A stretch of DNA of 11,326 nt from JBMYYE01 sp049609065. Lineage in GTDB: Bacteria > Pseudomonadota > Alphaproteobacteria > Rhodobacterales > Rhodobacteraceae. The position numbers were made by a program, and so were the translations under genes. Below the pieces are notes generated by a model. It was given only the letters and a program-made list of their open reading frames with translations, ran no database searches and was not told the origin of the DNA. Where the stretch lies: positions 1 to 11,326 of the forward strand of contig JBMYYE010000080.1 in the NCBI GenBank assembly GCA_049609065.1, read 5' to 3'. The stretch's first letter is position 1. Each line of letters opens with the position of its first letter. Of the stretch, positions 1 to 5,928 are shown one piece after another.

Positions 1-71
1 ACTCGAACTTCCACGGGTGTTACCCCACAGCGACCTCAACGCTGCGCGTCTACCAATTCCGCCACGACCGC
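1..71 (-). tRNA. tRNA-Leu (anticodon GAG), 3' end cut by the window edge
   Basis: Read on the minus strand, the sequence starts at base 71 with a GCGGTCG acceptor strand. A leucine-type D arm follows, then an anticodon stem CAGCG/CGCTG enclosing the loop TTGAGGT. The anticodon GAG lies at bases 35-37 and reads CUC/CUU leucine codons. A long variable arm (GGGGTAACACCC) marks this as a class II tRNA, and the T arm begins near GTTCGA. The last bases of the T arm, the acceptor 3' strand and any CCA lie outside the window (about 15 nt missing, judged from usual tRNA-Leu length). Upstream (bases 72-150) I found no convincing promoter. Confidence 0.93.
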
Positions 72-178
72 ACGTCTTGACTTGGTGAGGTGCTTCTAGC
101 GATAACGATTGGGGATGTGAAGAGGAAAATCGCGGGTTTTTGCATTTTTATTTCATTTTTGGAATTTGCACGGGCCAT

Positions 179-193
179 GCACCCAAAGGGTGC
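179..193. repeat. Short GC-rich hairpin upstream of lipB
   Basis: GCACCC and GGGTGC are perfect 6-bp arms around the loop AAA. The hairpin lies about 50 bp before the lipB start and is not followed by a T-run, so it is not a good intrinsic terminator in either direction. It could be a small operator or a structure in the lipB leader. No function is assigned. Confidence 0.35.
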
Positions 194-244
194 TTGTCCT
201 CTCAGGGTTGCACGCCTAAATTCAACAAAACAAACGGGTGAATT

Positions 245-901
245 ATGGTTGAATGGATAACCACAAACGGGTTGGTGGCCTATGAAGATGCGGTTGCGTT
301 TATGGAAAAACGTGCGGCCGATATTCGCGCCGGCCACGCGGATGAAGCGATTTGGCTTGTGGAGCACCCGCCACTCTACACCGCCGGGACGAGCGCCAAC
401 CCCGCGGACCTCACCGATCCGGATCGGTTTCCCGTCTATGAAAGCGCGCGCGGGGGGCAATACACCTATCACGGACCGGGCCAGCGGGTCATTTATGTGA
501 TGCTCGATCTTGAACGCCACGGCAAAGATGTGCGGGCCTTTGTAAAGGCGCTCGAAAACTGGATCATTGCGACCCTTGCGACATTTAACGTCAAAGGTGA
601 AATCCGTGACGGGCGCGTTGGGGTTTGGGTTGAGCGCCCCGAAAAACCCGCCACCATCGCAGGGACTGTGCGCGAAGATAAAATCGCAGCCATTGGCATT
701 CGTCTTCGAAAATGGGTGAGCTTTCACGGAATTTCCATCAATGTGGAACCTGATCTCAACGACTTTACGGGCATCGTACCATGCGGCATCACCGAACATG
801 GGGTAACGAGCTTGGTCGATCTAGGCCTGCCCGTAACAATGGATGATTTGGATGCCGCCTTGAAATCCACCTTTTCGGAATGTTTCGCACAGCCAGCATA
901 A
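245..901 (+). CDS. lipB: Octanoyl-[acyl-carrier-protein]:protein N-octanoyltransferase (lipoate biosynthesis)
   Basis: LipB moves the octanoyl group from octanoyl-ACP to a lysine of lipoyl domains (pyruvate and 2-oxoglutarate dehydrogenases, glycine cleavage H protein); LipA then inserts the sulfurs. The 218-residue protein has the usual family length. The RGGQxTYHGPGQ signature is at residues 69-80 with Tyr at the variable position. The catalytic lysine is Lys146 (TVREDKIAAIG) and the catalytic cysteine is Cys180 in the IVPCGI motif. The substrate-facing WLVEHPPLYTAGTS stretch is at residues 37-50. It is a soluble cytoplasmic enzyme with no signal peptide. The ATG at 245 is used because the family's N-terminus matches from there; the ribosome site (GGGTGA just upstream) is weak. 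It stands alone between the tRNA gene and cycA. Confidence 0.96.
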   Translation: MVEWITTNGLVAYEDAVAFMEKRAADIRAGHADEAIWLVEHPPLYTAGTSANPADLTDPDRFPVYESARGGQYTYHGPGQRVIYVMLDLERHGKDVRAFVKALENWIIATLATFNVKGEIRDGRVGVWVERPEKPATIAGTVREDKIAAIGIRLRKWVSFHGISINVEPDLNDFTGIVPCGITEHGVTSLVDLGLPVTMDDLDAALKSTFSECFAQPA

Positions 902-963
902 GAACCGCAGTGATTCCCCGAGCTGACAAAAAACGCGACCGCCGCCCCGCAAAGCAGGTCTCT

Positions 964-990
964 GCGACAGTTTGATGCGCTAATTGTCGC
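964..990. promoter_or_regulatory. Imperfect inverted repeat between lipB and cycA
   Basis: GCGACAGTT (964-972) and AATTGTCGC (982-990) form 9-bp arms with one mismatch around a 9-base centre. There is no T-run after it, so it fits a dimeric-protein operator better than a terminator for lipB. It lies about 115 bp before the cycA start, where a regulator of cycA could bind. The regulator is unknown. Confidence 0.3.
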
Positions 991-1102
991 CGAAAGCCTC
1001 TAAAACCTTCTGGTGAGACAGTTTTTCGCGTTTTACTCCTCCTTTAAATAGCATACCCTCGCCTTAGCACGGTATTATTAACTCAGCTTGGGACCTATAC
1101 TC

Positions 1103-1576
1103 ATGAAAAAACTCGTTGCACTTATGGCTTTAACCGCTTTTGCCGCCCCTGCATTTGCAGAAGGGGACGCTGCAAAAGGCGAAAAAACCTTCAAGAAATG
1201 TAAAGCATGTCACACCATCAAAAATGGCGATGAAGTCATCTATAAAGGCGGCAAAACTGGCCCGAACCTTTATGCGGTTATCGGCCGTACCGCAGGTACA
1301 GCTGAGGGCTTCAAGGGGTATAAAAAGAGCCTCAAAGCAGCTGGTGAGAAAGGTCTCGTATGGGACGAAGCAAACCTTGCTGAATACACCAAGAACCCGA
1401 AAGATTTCTTGAAAGCCTATCTTGAAGACGACAAAGCCAAATCAGGCATGAGCTTCAAGTTGAAGAAAGGTGGCGAAGACGTCGCTGCGTATATCGCATC
1501 AGTCGGGCCAGCGGTTGAAGCTGCCCCTGCAGAAGCGACAGAAGAAGCCGCTGCCGAAGCTCCAAAAGCAGAATAG
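1103..1576 (+). CDS. cycA: Cytochrome c550 / c2-type soluble cytochrome c
   Basis: This is a periplasmic electron carrier that takes electrons from the cytochrome bc1 complex to terminal oxidases and other periplasmic reductases. With the ATG at 1103 (GGGA upstream) the protein has 157 residues; the in-frame TTG at 1088 only adds residues before a clear signal peptide. The signal peptide is MKK plus a hydrophobic stretch ending AFA, with predicted cleavage after residue 19. The haem-binding motif CKACH is at residues 33-37, and the probable axial methionine is Met116 in SGMSFKL. KGGKTGPNL (48-56) closely matches Paracoccus cytochrome c550. After the haem fold, residues 137-157 form an Ala/Glu-rich acidic tail; Paracoccus c550 has a shorter tail of similar kind. 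A strong terminator follows. The neighbouring ctaD suggests the aa3 oxidase is a physiological partner. Confidence 0.93.
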   Translation: MKKLVALMALTAFAAPAFAEGDAAKGEKTFKKCKACHTIKNGDEVIYKGGKTGPNLYAVIGRTAGTAEGFKGYKKSLKAAGEKGLVWDEANLAEYTKNPKDFLKAYLEDDKAKSGMSFKLKKGGEDVAAYIASVGPAVEAAPAEATEEAAAEAPKAE

Positions 1577-1581
1577 CTTTT

Positions 1582-1595
1582 CTGACATAGATCAA
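1582..1595. promoter_or_regulatory. Possible FNR/FnrL box (CTGA-N6-TCAA)
   Basis: CTGACATAGATCAA differs in one base from the FNR-family pattern TTGA-N6-TCAA. It starts 6 bases after the cycA stop and its last two bases enter the cycA terminator stem. It lies about 70 bp upstream of a better box (1665-1678). On its own it could be chance; it is listed because of the second site nearby. Confidence 0.3.
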
Positions 1596-1623
1596 AAGGC
1601 CGCATTTTTTGCGGCCTTTTTTT
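1594..1623 (+). terminator. Intrinsic terminator of cycA
   Basis: AAAAGGCCGC (1594-1603) pairs perfectly with GCGGCCTTTT (1611-1620) around a 7-base loop, and the T-run continues to 1623. It lies 17 bases after the cycA stop and should separate cycA from ctaD transcription. Confidence 0.9.
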
Positions 1624-1641
1624 ATGGAAATCGCCTTTTCC

Positions 1642-1669
1642 TTGACCGCACCCCCAAATATTTTTTGAT
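1642..1669 (+). promoter_or_regulatory. Candidate ctaD promoter
   Basis: TTGACC (1642-1647) resembles a -35 element. TTTGAT (1664-1669), 16 bases downstream, matches four of six -10 positions. The pair sits just after the cycA terminator, where a ctaD promoter is needed, and would give a leader of about 125 nt. The -10 overlaps the FNR-like box. The match is weak and a start-site map could move it. Confidence 0.35.
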
Positions 1670-1678
1670 TTATGTCAA
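1665..1678. promoter_or_regulatory. FNR/FnrL-type box upstream of ctaD
   Basis: TTGATTTATGTCAA contains both intact half-sites TTGA and TCAA with the standard 6-base spacing. One base differs from a perfect TTGAT-N4-ATCAA palindrome. The symmetry extends outward as T-runs and A-runs, giving 9-bp arms with one mismatch (1661-1669 and 1674-1682). It overlaps the candidate -10 of ctaD. For an oxygen-sensing FNR homologue that position would suggest repression of the low-affinity aa3 oxidase when oxygen is scarce; this is inferred from position only. Confidence 0.55.
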
Positions 1679-1752
1679 AAAAATGCGGCCCTGCGACCGC
1701 TCGTCCATTGCAAGCGCCCTGATCCCCCGCTAAAACCAACGGAAGGGAACGC

Positions 1753-1772
1753 GCACAAATTCCACTTTGTGC
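1753..1772 (+). promoter_or_regulatory. Hairpin in the ctaD leader
   Basis: GCACAAA (1753-1759) and TTTGTGC (1766-1772) are perfect 7-bp arms around the loop TTCCAC. It lies about 16 bases before the ctaD ribosome-binding site (GGAGG, 1789-1793) and has no T-run. It may be an mRNA structure that affects stability or translation, or a DNA operator. Confidence 0.4.
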
Positions 1773-1803
1773 ATCTATTTAACTATCGGGAGGGACCCAA
1801 GGT

Positions 1804-3477
1804 ATGGCAGACGCAGCCACCCACGGCCACGACGGACATGAGGCGCAGAGTTTTTTCACGCGCTGGTTCATGTCAACCAACCACAAAGATATCGGCATCC
1901 TTTATCTTTTCGTAGCAGGGGCCGTTGGCCTTATTGCTGTGACCTTTACTGTTTATATGCGCCTCGAGCTTATGCATCCTGGCGTTCAGTATATGTGTCT
2001 TGAAGGCGCACGCTTCATTGCGGATGCCAGCCAAGAATGTACACCCAACGGACATTTATGGAATGTTATGATCACGTATCATGGCGTATTGATGATGTTC
2101 TTTGTTGTGATTCCTGCCCTCTTTGGCGGTTTTGGGAACTATTTCATGCCGCTCCAAATTGGTGCGCCTGACATGGCCTTCCCACGGATGAACAACCTTT
2201 CTTTTTGGATGTATGTCGCAGGTGTAAGCTTGGGCGTTGTGTCCTTGTTGTCACCAGGTGGCAATGATCAGCTTGGTTCTGGTGTTGGTTGGGTTCTATA
2301 TCCACCGCTCTCCGTGAACGAAGGCGGCATTTCCATGGACTTCGCGATCTTTGCGGTTCACGTTTCTGGGGCCTCTTCGATCCTTGGCGCGATCAACATT
2401 ATCACGACCTTCCTTAATATGCGTGCCCCTGGCATGACATTGCACAAAGTACCGCTTTTCGCGTGGTCCGTGTTCATCACGGCTTGGTTGATTCTTTTGT
2501 CCTTGCCTGTTTTGGCTGGCGCGATCACCATGCTTTTGACTGACCGTAACCTTGGAACAACCTTCTTTGATCCAGCAGGCGGCGGTGACCCGATCCTTTA
2601 CCAACACATCTTGTGGTTCTTTGGCCACCCAGAAGTGTATATCGTGATCGTTCCGGGTTTTGGTTTGATTTCACACGTGATTGCAACCTTCTCTCGCAAA
2701 CCGATCTTTGGCTACTTGCCGATGGTTTACGCGATGATCGCAATTGGGGTTCTCGGCTTTGTTGTGTGGGCGCACCACATGTACACAGTCGGCATGAGCC
2801 TCTCGCAACAATCCTACTTTATGGCAGCAACCATGATGATTGCGGTGCCCACGGGCGTCAAAATCTTTAGCTGGATTGCGACCATCTGGGGCGGTTCCAT
2901 TGAGTTCAAAACGCCGATGCTTTTCGCCTTTGGGTTCTTGTTCCTCTTCACCGTTGGTGGTGTGACAGGCATCGTATTATCCCAAGCGGGCGTCGACCGT
3001 GCCTACCATGACACATATTATGTGGTTGCTCACTTCCACTACACAATGTCACTTGGGGCTGCGTTCTGTATCTTTGCTGGTATCTACTACTGGTTTGGTA
3101 AAATGTCCGGCAAGCACTACCCAGAATGGGCAGGGAAGGTTCACTTCTTCTTGTTCTTCATCGGTGCAAACTTGACGTTCTTCCCACAGCACTTCTTGGG
3201 TCGCCAAGGTATGCCACGTCGTTACATCGACTATCCAGAGGCCTTTGAATACTTCAACACAATGTCCTCATATGGTGCATTCTTGAGCTTCGCATCCTTC
3301 CTCTTCTTTATCGGTATCATCTTCTACTCCTTGCTTTGGGGCAAGAAAGTCGAAGAGAACAACTACTGGAATGAATATGCGGATACGCTTGAGTGGACTT
3401 TGCCAAGCCCACCACCAGAGCACACATTCGAAATTCTTCCAAAGCAGGAAGAATGGGATCACGGCCATAGCCACTGA
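1804..3477 (+). CDS. ctaD: aa3-type cytochrome c oxidase subunit I
   Basis: This is the catalytic core of the proton-pumping aa3 oxidase in the cytoplasmic membrane, which reduces O2 to water with electrons from cytochrome c. The 557-residue protein carries all ligands expected of an A1-type haem-copper oxidase. Haem a ligands are His93 and His412, the haem a3 ligand is His410, and CuB is bound by His275, His324 and His325 (WFFGHPEVY and WAHH motifs). Tyr279, which crosslinks to His275, is present. The D-channel is marked by Asp123 and Asn130/131 and ends at Glu277; the K-channel is marked by Lys353. Numbers are one below the Paracoccus denitrificans enzyme. Twelve membrane helices are expected. 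Both tails are His-rich (HGHDGH near the start, HGHSH at the end). The start is backed by GGAGG at 1789-1793. Subunits II and III and the assembly genes are not in the window. Confidence 0.97.
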   Translation: MADAATHGHDGHEAQSFFTRWFMSTNHKDIGILYLFVAGAVGLIAVTFTVYMRLELMHPGVQYMCLEGARFIADASQECTPNGHLWNVMITYHGVLMMFFVVIPALFGGFGNYFMPLQIGAPDMAFPRMNNLSFWMYVAGVSLGVVSLLSPGGNDQLGSGVGWVLYPPLSVNEGGISMDFAIFAVHVSGASSILGAINIITTFLNMRAPGMTLHKVPLFAWSVFITAWLILLSLPVLAGAITMLLTDRNLGTTFFDPAGGGDPILYQHILWFFGHPEVYIVIVPGFGLISHVIATFSRKPIFGYLPMVYAMIAIGVLGFVVWAHHMYTVGMSLSQQSYFMAATMMIAVPTGVKIFSWIATIWGGSIEFKTPMLFAFGFLFLFTVGGVTGIVLSQAGVDRAYHDTYYVVAHFHYTMSLGAAFCIFAGIYYWFGKMSGKHYPEWAGKVHFFLFFIGANLTFFPQHFLGRQGMPRRYIDYPEAFEYFNTMSSYGAFLSFASFLFFIGIIFYSLLWGKKVEENNYWNEYADTLEWTLPSPPPEHTFEILPKQEEWDHGHSH

Positions 3478-4025
3478 TGCCCATCGAATGGCACGATAAT
3501 CCAAAAGAAGCCCCGGTCATTGCTGGGGCTTCTTCGTATGCACAGAAAGGATCCCCCATCTTGGTGGTTTCGCTGTGGCCCTATCGTTCTTTACCAAAAC
3601 GCGGCTTTGTGATTTTTATTGGACTAACTGCGGGTCTTTTGCTTTTGCCGCTAATCGGCGTGCTGGGGACATCCATCCTTTGGGCCCTACTGCCGTTTAT
3701 CCTTGGCGCAGTTTGGGCCATTTGGTTTGCTCTCCAGAAAAGCTATGATCAAGGCGAACGCCTCGAAACGCTTATCCTTTGGAACGACCTTTTACACCTT
3801 ATCCATATCACGCCGAAAGGGCAGATATTGGAATGGACCGCCAACCCCTATTGGGTCACGCAAATGATCTATGCCCATGAACGGCCCCTCCCCCATTATC
3901 TCACCTTATCCGCGGAAGGCCGTGAGGTAGAACTCGGCGCGTTTTTGACACCCGAAGAACGCCAAGACCTAAACACCCGCCTCAAGCGGGTGCTTCGAAC
4001 GCTAAAAACACGAAAGGTAGTTTAG
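3477..4025 (+). CDS. DUF2244 family membrane protein
   Basis: I recognise this as a DUF2244 protein, a family of small predicted integral membrane proteins common in alphaproteobacteria; its biochemical role is not known to me. The 182-residue protein has two close hydrophobic segments at about residues 43-62 and 65-86. A basic stretch (PYRSLPKRGF) precedes them, and a cytoplasmic domain with NPYWV and HYLTL..GREVELGAFL motifs follows. Its ATG shares a base with the ctaD stop (TGATG), so translation is probably coupled. The MP.EW..NP..AP start matches what I recall of relatives, which supports this start despite the hairpin inside it. The contiguity suggests a role connected with the oxidase, but this is inference. 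At the 3' end it overlaps the convergent YqeY gene by four bases. Confidence 0.85.
   Translation: MPIEWHDNPKEAPVIAGASSYAQKGSPILVVSLWPYRSLPKRGFVIFIGLTAGLLLLPLIGVLGTSILWALLPFILGAVWAIWFALQKSYDQGERLETLILWNDLLHLIHITPKGQILEWTANPYWVTQMIYAHERPLPHYLTLSAEGREVELGAFLTPEERQDLNTRLKRVLRTLKTRKVV
3505..3534 (+). repeat. Perfect 10-bp hairpin inside the start of the DUF2244 gene
   Basis: AAGAAGCCCC (3505-3514) pairs perfectly with GGGGCTTCTT (3525-3534) around a 10-base loop, starting 27 bases after the ctaD stop. It resembles an intrinsic terminator with a short, broken T-run (TTCTTC). It lies within codons 10-20 of the DUF2244 gene, so it may act as an attenuator between the two genes or protect the 3' end of ctaD mRNA. 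Confidence 0.6.
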
Positions 4026-4480
4026 TTAAGCTGGTCTTTGACCATCGGGCCAACCGCGCCAAAATCCATTTGGCCGGTGAATTTTGCTTTCAAAACGCCC
4101 ATGACTTTCCCCATGTCGCGAATTGATTCTGCACCGCTTTCGGAAATTGCGGCGGCAACCGCTTTGGCGGTTTCTTCGGCGGTGAGTTTCACAGGCAAAA
4201 ACTCTTCGATGATCACAATCTCAGAGCGCTCTTTTTCCGCAAGCTCAAGACGCCCACCTTCTTCATAGGCCCGCGCGCTTTCTTGGCGTTGCTTGACCAT
4301 TTTCCCAAGAATGGCAAGGAGTTCTGTCTCAGGTACAGTTTCCTCTTTCCCTTCCCCACGTAGGGCAATTTCCCGATCTTTGATCGCAGCATTGATCAAA
4401 CGCAACGTTGACAACCGTTCGCTGTCTTTTGCTTTCATCGCGGTTTTCAGCGCAGTGGAAAGTTCCAGTTTCAGTTCCAT
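4022..4480 (-). CDS. yqeY: GatB/YqeY domain-containing protein
   Basis: This 152-residue, helix-rich soluble protein belongs to the YqeY family. The family shares its fold with the C-terminal tRNA-binding part of the GatB subunit of tRNA-dependent amidotransferase. Typical features are the N-terminal TAMKAKD..RLSTLRLI segment (13-29), the central LAILGKMVKQRQESARAYEEGGR stretch (from about 54), EFLP at 93-96 and the closing MGKVMGVLKAKFTGQMDFG segment (from about 123). The exact function of stand-alone YqeY is unsettled; a role in tRNA handling is inferred from the GatB similarity. The ATG at 4478-4480 has AAAGGAC about 6 bases upstream, a good ribosome site. It is transcribed divergently from carA, an arrangement I recall in relatives, and converges on the DUF2244 gene. 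Confidence 0.9.
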   Translation of the reverse strand: MELKLELSTALKTAMKAKDSERLSTLRLINAAIKDREIALRGEGKEETVPETELLAILGKMVKQRQESARAYEEGGRLELAEKERSEIVIIEEFLPVKLTAEETAKAVAAAISESGAESIRDMGKVMGVLKAKFTGQMDFGAVGPMVKDQLN

Positions 4481-4610
4481 CTCAGGTCCTTTGGCAAGTG
4501 GAAGAGGATATTTCGCCCCTCATTTTGAGACGTGGACCCTATCTTGTTTGATTGCGGAGGGCAACAACCTAAAAACATCCCTAAAACACGATGAAAACGT
4601 CGGCTTTCCC

Positions 4611-4637
4611 TTGACCAATGGACCACACAAACATAGT
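4611..4637 (+). promoter_or_regulatory. Candidate carA promoter
   Basis: TTGACC (4611-4616) matches five of six -35 bases. CATAGT (4632-4637) matches four of six -10 bases, but the spacer is only 15. It sits 30 bp before the carA start in the 186-bp divergent region shared with the YqeY gene. I saw no leader peptide, PyrR-like or arginine-attenuator structure here. Confidence 0.35.
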
Positions 4638-4666
4638 TTCCGATCGATTTACCTTGGAGAGTCGAT

Positions 4667-5839
4667 ATGCCTGCTGCTGCCCCATCCATCACCGAAAACA
4701 CCACACCAACCGCCTGCCTTGCATTGGCGGATGGGACGATCTTTTACGGATACGGGTTTGGGGCCACAGGCGAAGCGAGCGCAGAGGCCTGCTTCAACAC
4801 TGCGATGACCGGGTATCAAGAAATCATGACGGACCCGTCTTATGCGGGGCAAATCATCACCTTCACCTTCCCTCATATCGGCAACACGGGCACAACGGTT
4901 GAAGACAATGAAACAGGCGCCCCCGTTGCCCTTGGCATGGTGGTGAAATGGGATCCAACCGATCCGTCCAACTGGCGCAACGACCAAGACCTTAAATCTT
5001 GGATGGAAGCCAACAACCGCATCGGCATCGGCGGCGTTGATACACGCCGCTTGACCCGCGCCATTCGCCAACAAGGCGCGCCTCATGTCGCCATTAGCCA
5101 CAATCCAGACGGCGTATTCGACATTGAAGCCCTCGTTGCGAAAGCCCGCGCCTTCAAAGGTTTAGAAGGTCTCGACCTGGCCAAAGACGTCACATGTGAT
5201 GCGGCCTATAACTGGGACGAAATGCGGTGGGCATGGCCCGAAGGCTACAGCAAACGCGATGGCGGACACAAAGTTGTCGCCATTGATTTCGGGGCAAAGC
5301 GCAACATTTTGCGGTGCCTTGCCTCTGCTGGCTGCGATGTGACGGTTCTCCCTGCAACGGCCACCGCCGAAGACATCCTTGCCCATAAACCTGATGGCGT
5401 TTTCTTGTCCAACGGCCCAGGCGACCCCGCCGCGACAGGTGCGTATGCCGTACCAATGATCCAAGAGTTGCTCAAGGATGAAACCTTGCCAATTTTCGGG
5501 ATTTGCCTTGGGCATCAAATGCTTGCCCTTGCGGTTGGCGCACGCACAATCAAAATGAACCACGGGCACCACGGGGCAAACCATCCTGTCAAAGAACACG
5601 CCACCAACAAGGTTGAAATCACCTCTATGAACCACGGCTTTACCGTCGATAGCACGAGCCTCCCTGATGGGGTTGAAGAAAGCCATGTGTCGCTTTTTGA
5701 TGGTACAAACTGTGGCCTCAAACTCACAGGCCGGCCGGTGTTTTCCGTGCAACATCACCCAGAAGCCAGCCCAGGCCCCATGGACAGCACCTATCTCTTT
5801 GATCGGTTTGTGGAAAATATCGAAGCAAAAACATCGTAA
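4667..5839 (+). CDS. carA: Carbamoyl-phosphate synthase, small (glutaminase) subunit
   Basis: CarA hydrolyses glutamine and channels ammonia to CarB, which makes carbamoyl phosphate for arginine and pyrimidine synthesis in the cytoplasm. The 390-residue length is normal. The N-terminal CarA-specific domain (about 15-150) includes LADGTIFYGYGFGA, TGYQEIMTDPSYAGQI and GGVDTRRLTR. The C-terminal class I glutamine amidotransferase domain (about 200-385) has the oxyanion segment LSNGPGDP (247-254). Its nucleophile is Cys280 in GICLGHQ, and the His364/Glu366 pair lies in QHHPEASPGP, so the triad is complete. The start has GGAGA upstream (about 4654-4658). No carB is in the window, so the two subunits are not adjacent here, as is common in alphaproteobacteria. 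Confidence 0.97.
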   Translation: MPAAAPSITENTTPTACLALADGTIFYGYGFGATGEASAEACFNTAMTGYQEIMTDPSYAGQIITFTFPHIGNTGTTVEDNETGAPVALGMVVKWDPTDPSNWRNDQDLKSWMEANNRIGIGGVDTRRLTRAIRQQGAPHVAISHNPDGVFDIEALVAKARAFKGLEGLDLAKDVTCDAAYNWDEMRWAWPEGYSKRDGGHKVVAIDFGAKRNILRCLASAGCDVTVLPATATAEDILAHKPDGVFLSNGPGDPAATGAYAVPMIQELLKDETLPIFGICLGHQMLALAVGARTIKMNHGHHGANHPVKEHATNKVEITSMNHGFTVDSTSLPDGVEESHVSLFDGTNCGLKLTGRPVFSVQHHPEASPGPMDSTYLFDRFVENIEAKTS

Positions 5840-5854
5840 ACACCGCGTTGTCGG

Positions 5855-5879
5855 CTGTGTTAACTTCTTTTTAACACAG
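5855..5879. repeat. Inverted repeat after carA
   Basis: CTGTGTTAA (5855-5863) and TTAACACAG (5871-5879) are perfect 9-bp arms around CTTCTTT. No T-run follows on the plus strand, so it is at best a weak carA terminator. Its inner arms contain two of the three TTAA half-sites of the CtrA-type boxes, so the symmetry may be about protein binding rather than RNA folding. Confidence 0.5.
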
Positions 5880-5887
5880 TATTAACC
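5860..5887. promoter_or_regulatory. Three phased CtrA-type half-sites
   Basis: TTAA at 5860, TTAAC at 5871 and TTAACC at 5882 are each 11 bp apart, giving two overlapping copies of the full CtrA consensus TTAA-N7-TTAAC. They lie 42-69 bp upstream of the glycosyltransferase ATG, a usual position for a response-regulator site at a promoter. CtrA is the master cell-cycle and motility regulator of alphaproteobacteria. Binding is inferred from sequence only. Confidence 0.65.
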
Positions 5888-5928
5888 AGTTCCCCCCATG
5901 ATCCGATCTCTACGGAGATTTGCATCAT

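Noticed and set aside
50..799. 249-codon open frame on the minus strand opposite lipB
   Set aside because: It lies antisense to a clear lipB, runs into the tRNA gene, has no recognisable motif, and is explained by codon bias of the lipB strand.
4293..4808. 171-codon plus-strand frame across the YqeY/carA divergent region
   Set aside because: It overlaps the start of yqeY antisense and the start of carA in another frame; composition is not protein-like.
5162..5758. 198-codon open frame on the minus strand inside carA
   Set aside because: It is fully covered by carA with its complete catalytic triad; the reverse frame shows no family motif and no ribosome site.
5855..5890. Standard intrinsic terminator for carA
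   Set aside because: The stem is present but no T-run follows it on the plus strand, so it is listed as an inverted repeat rather than a terminator.
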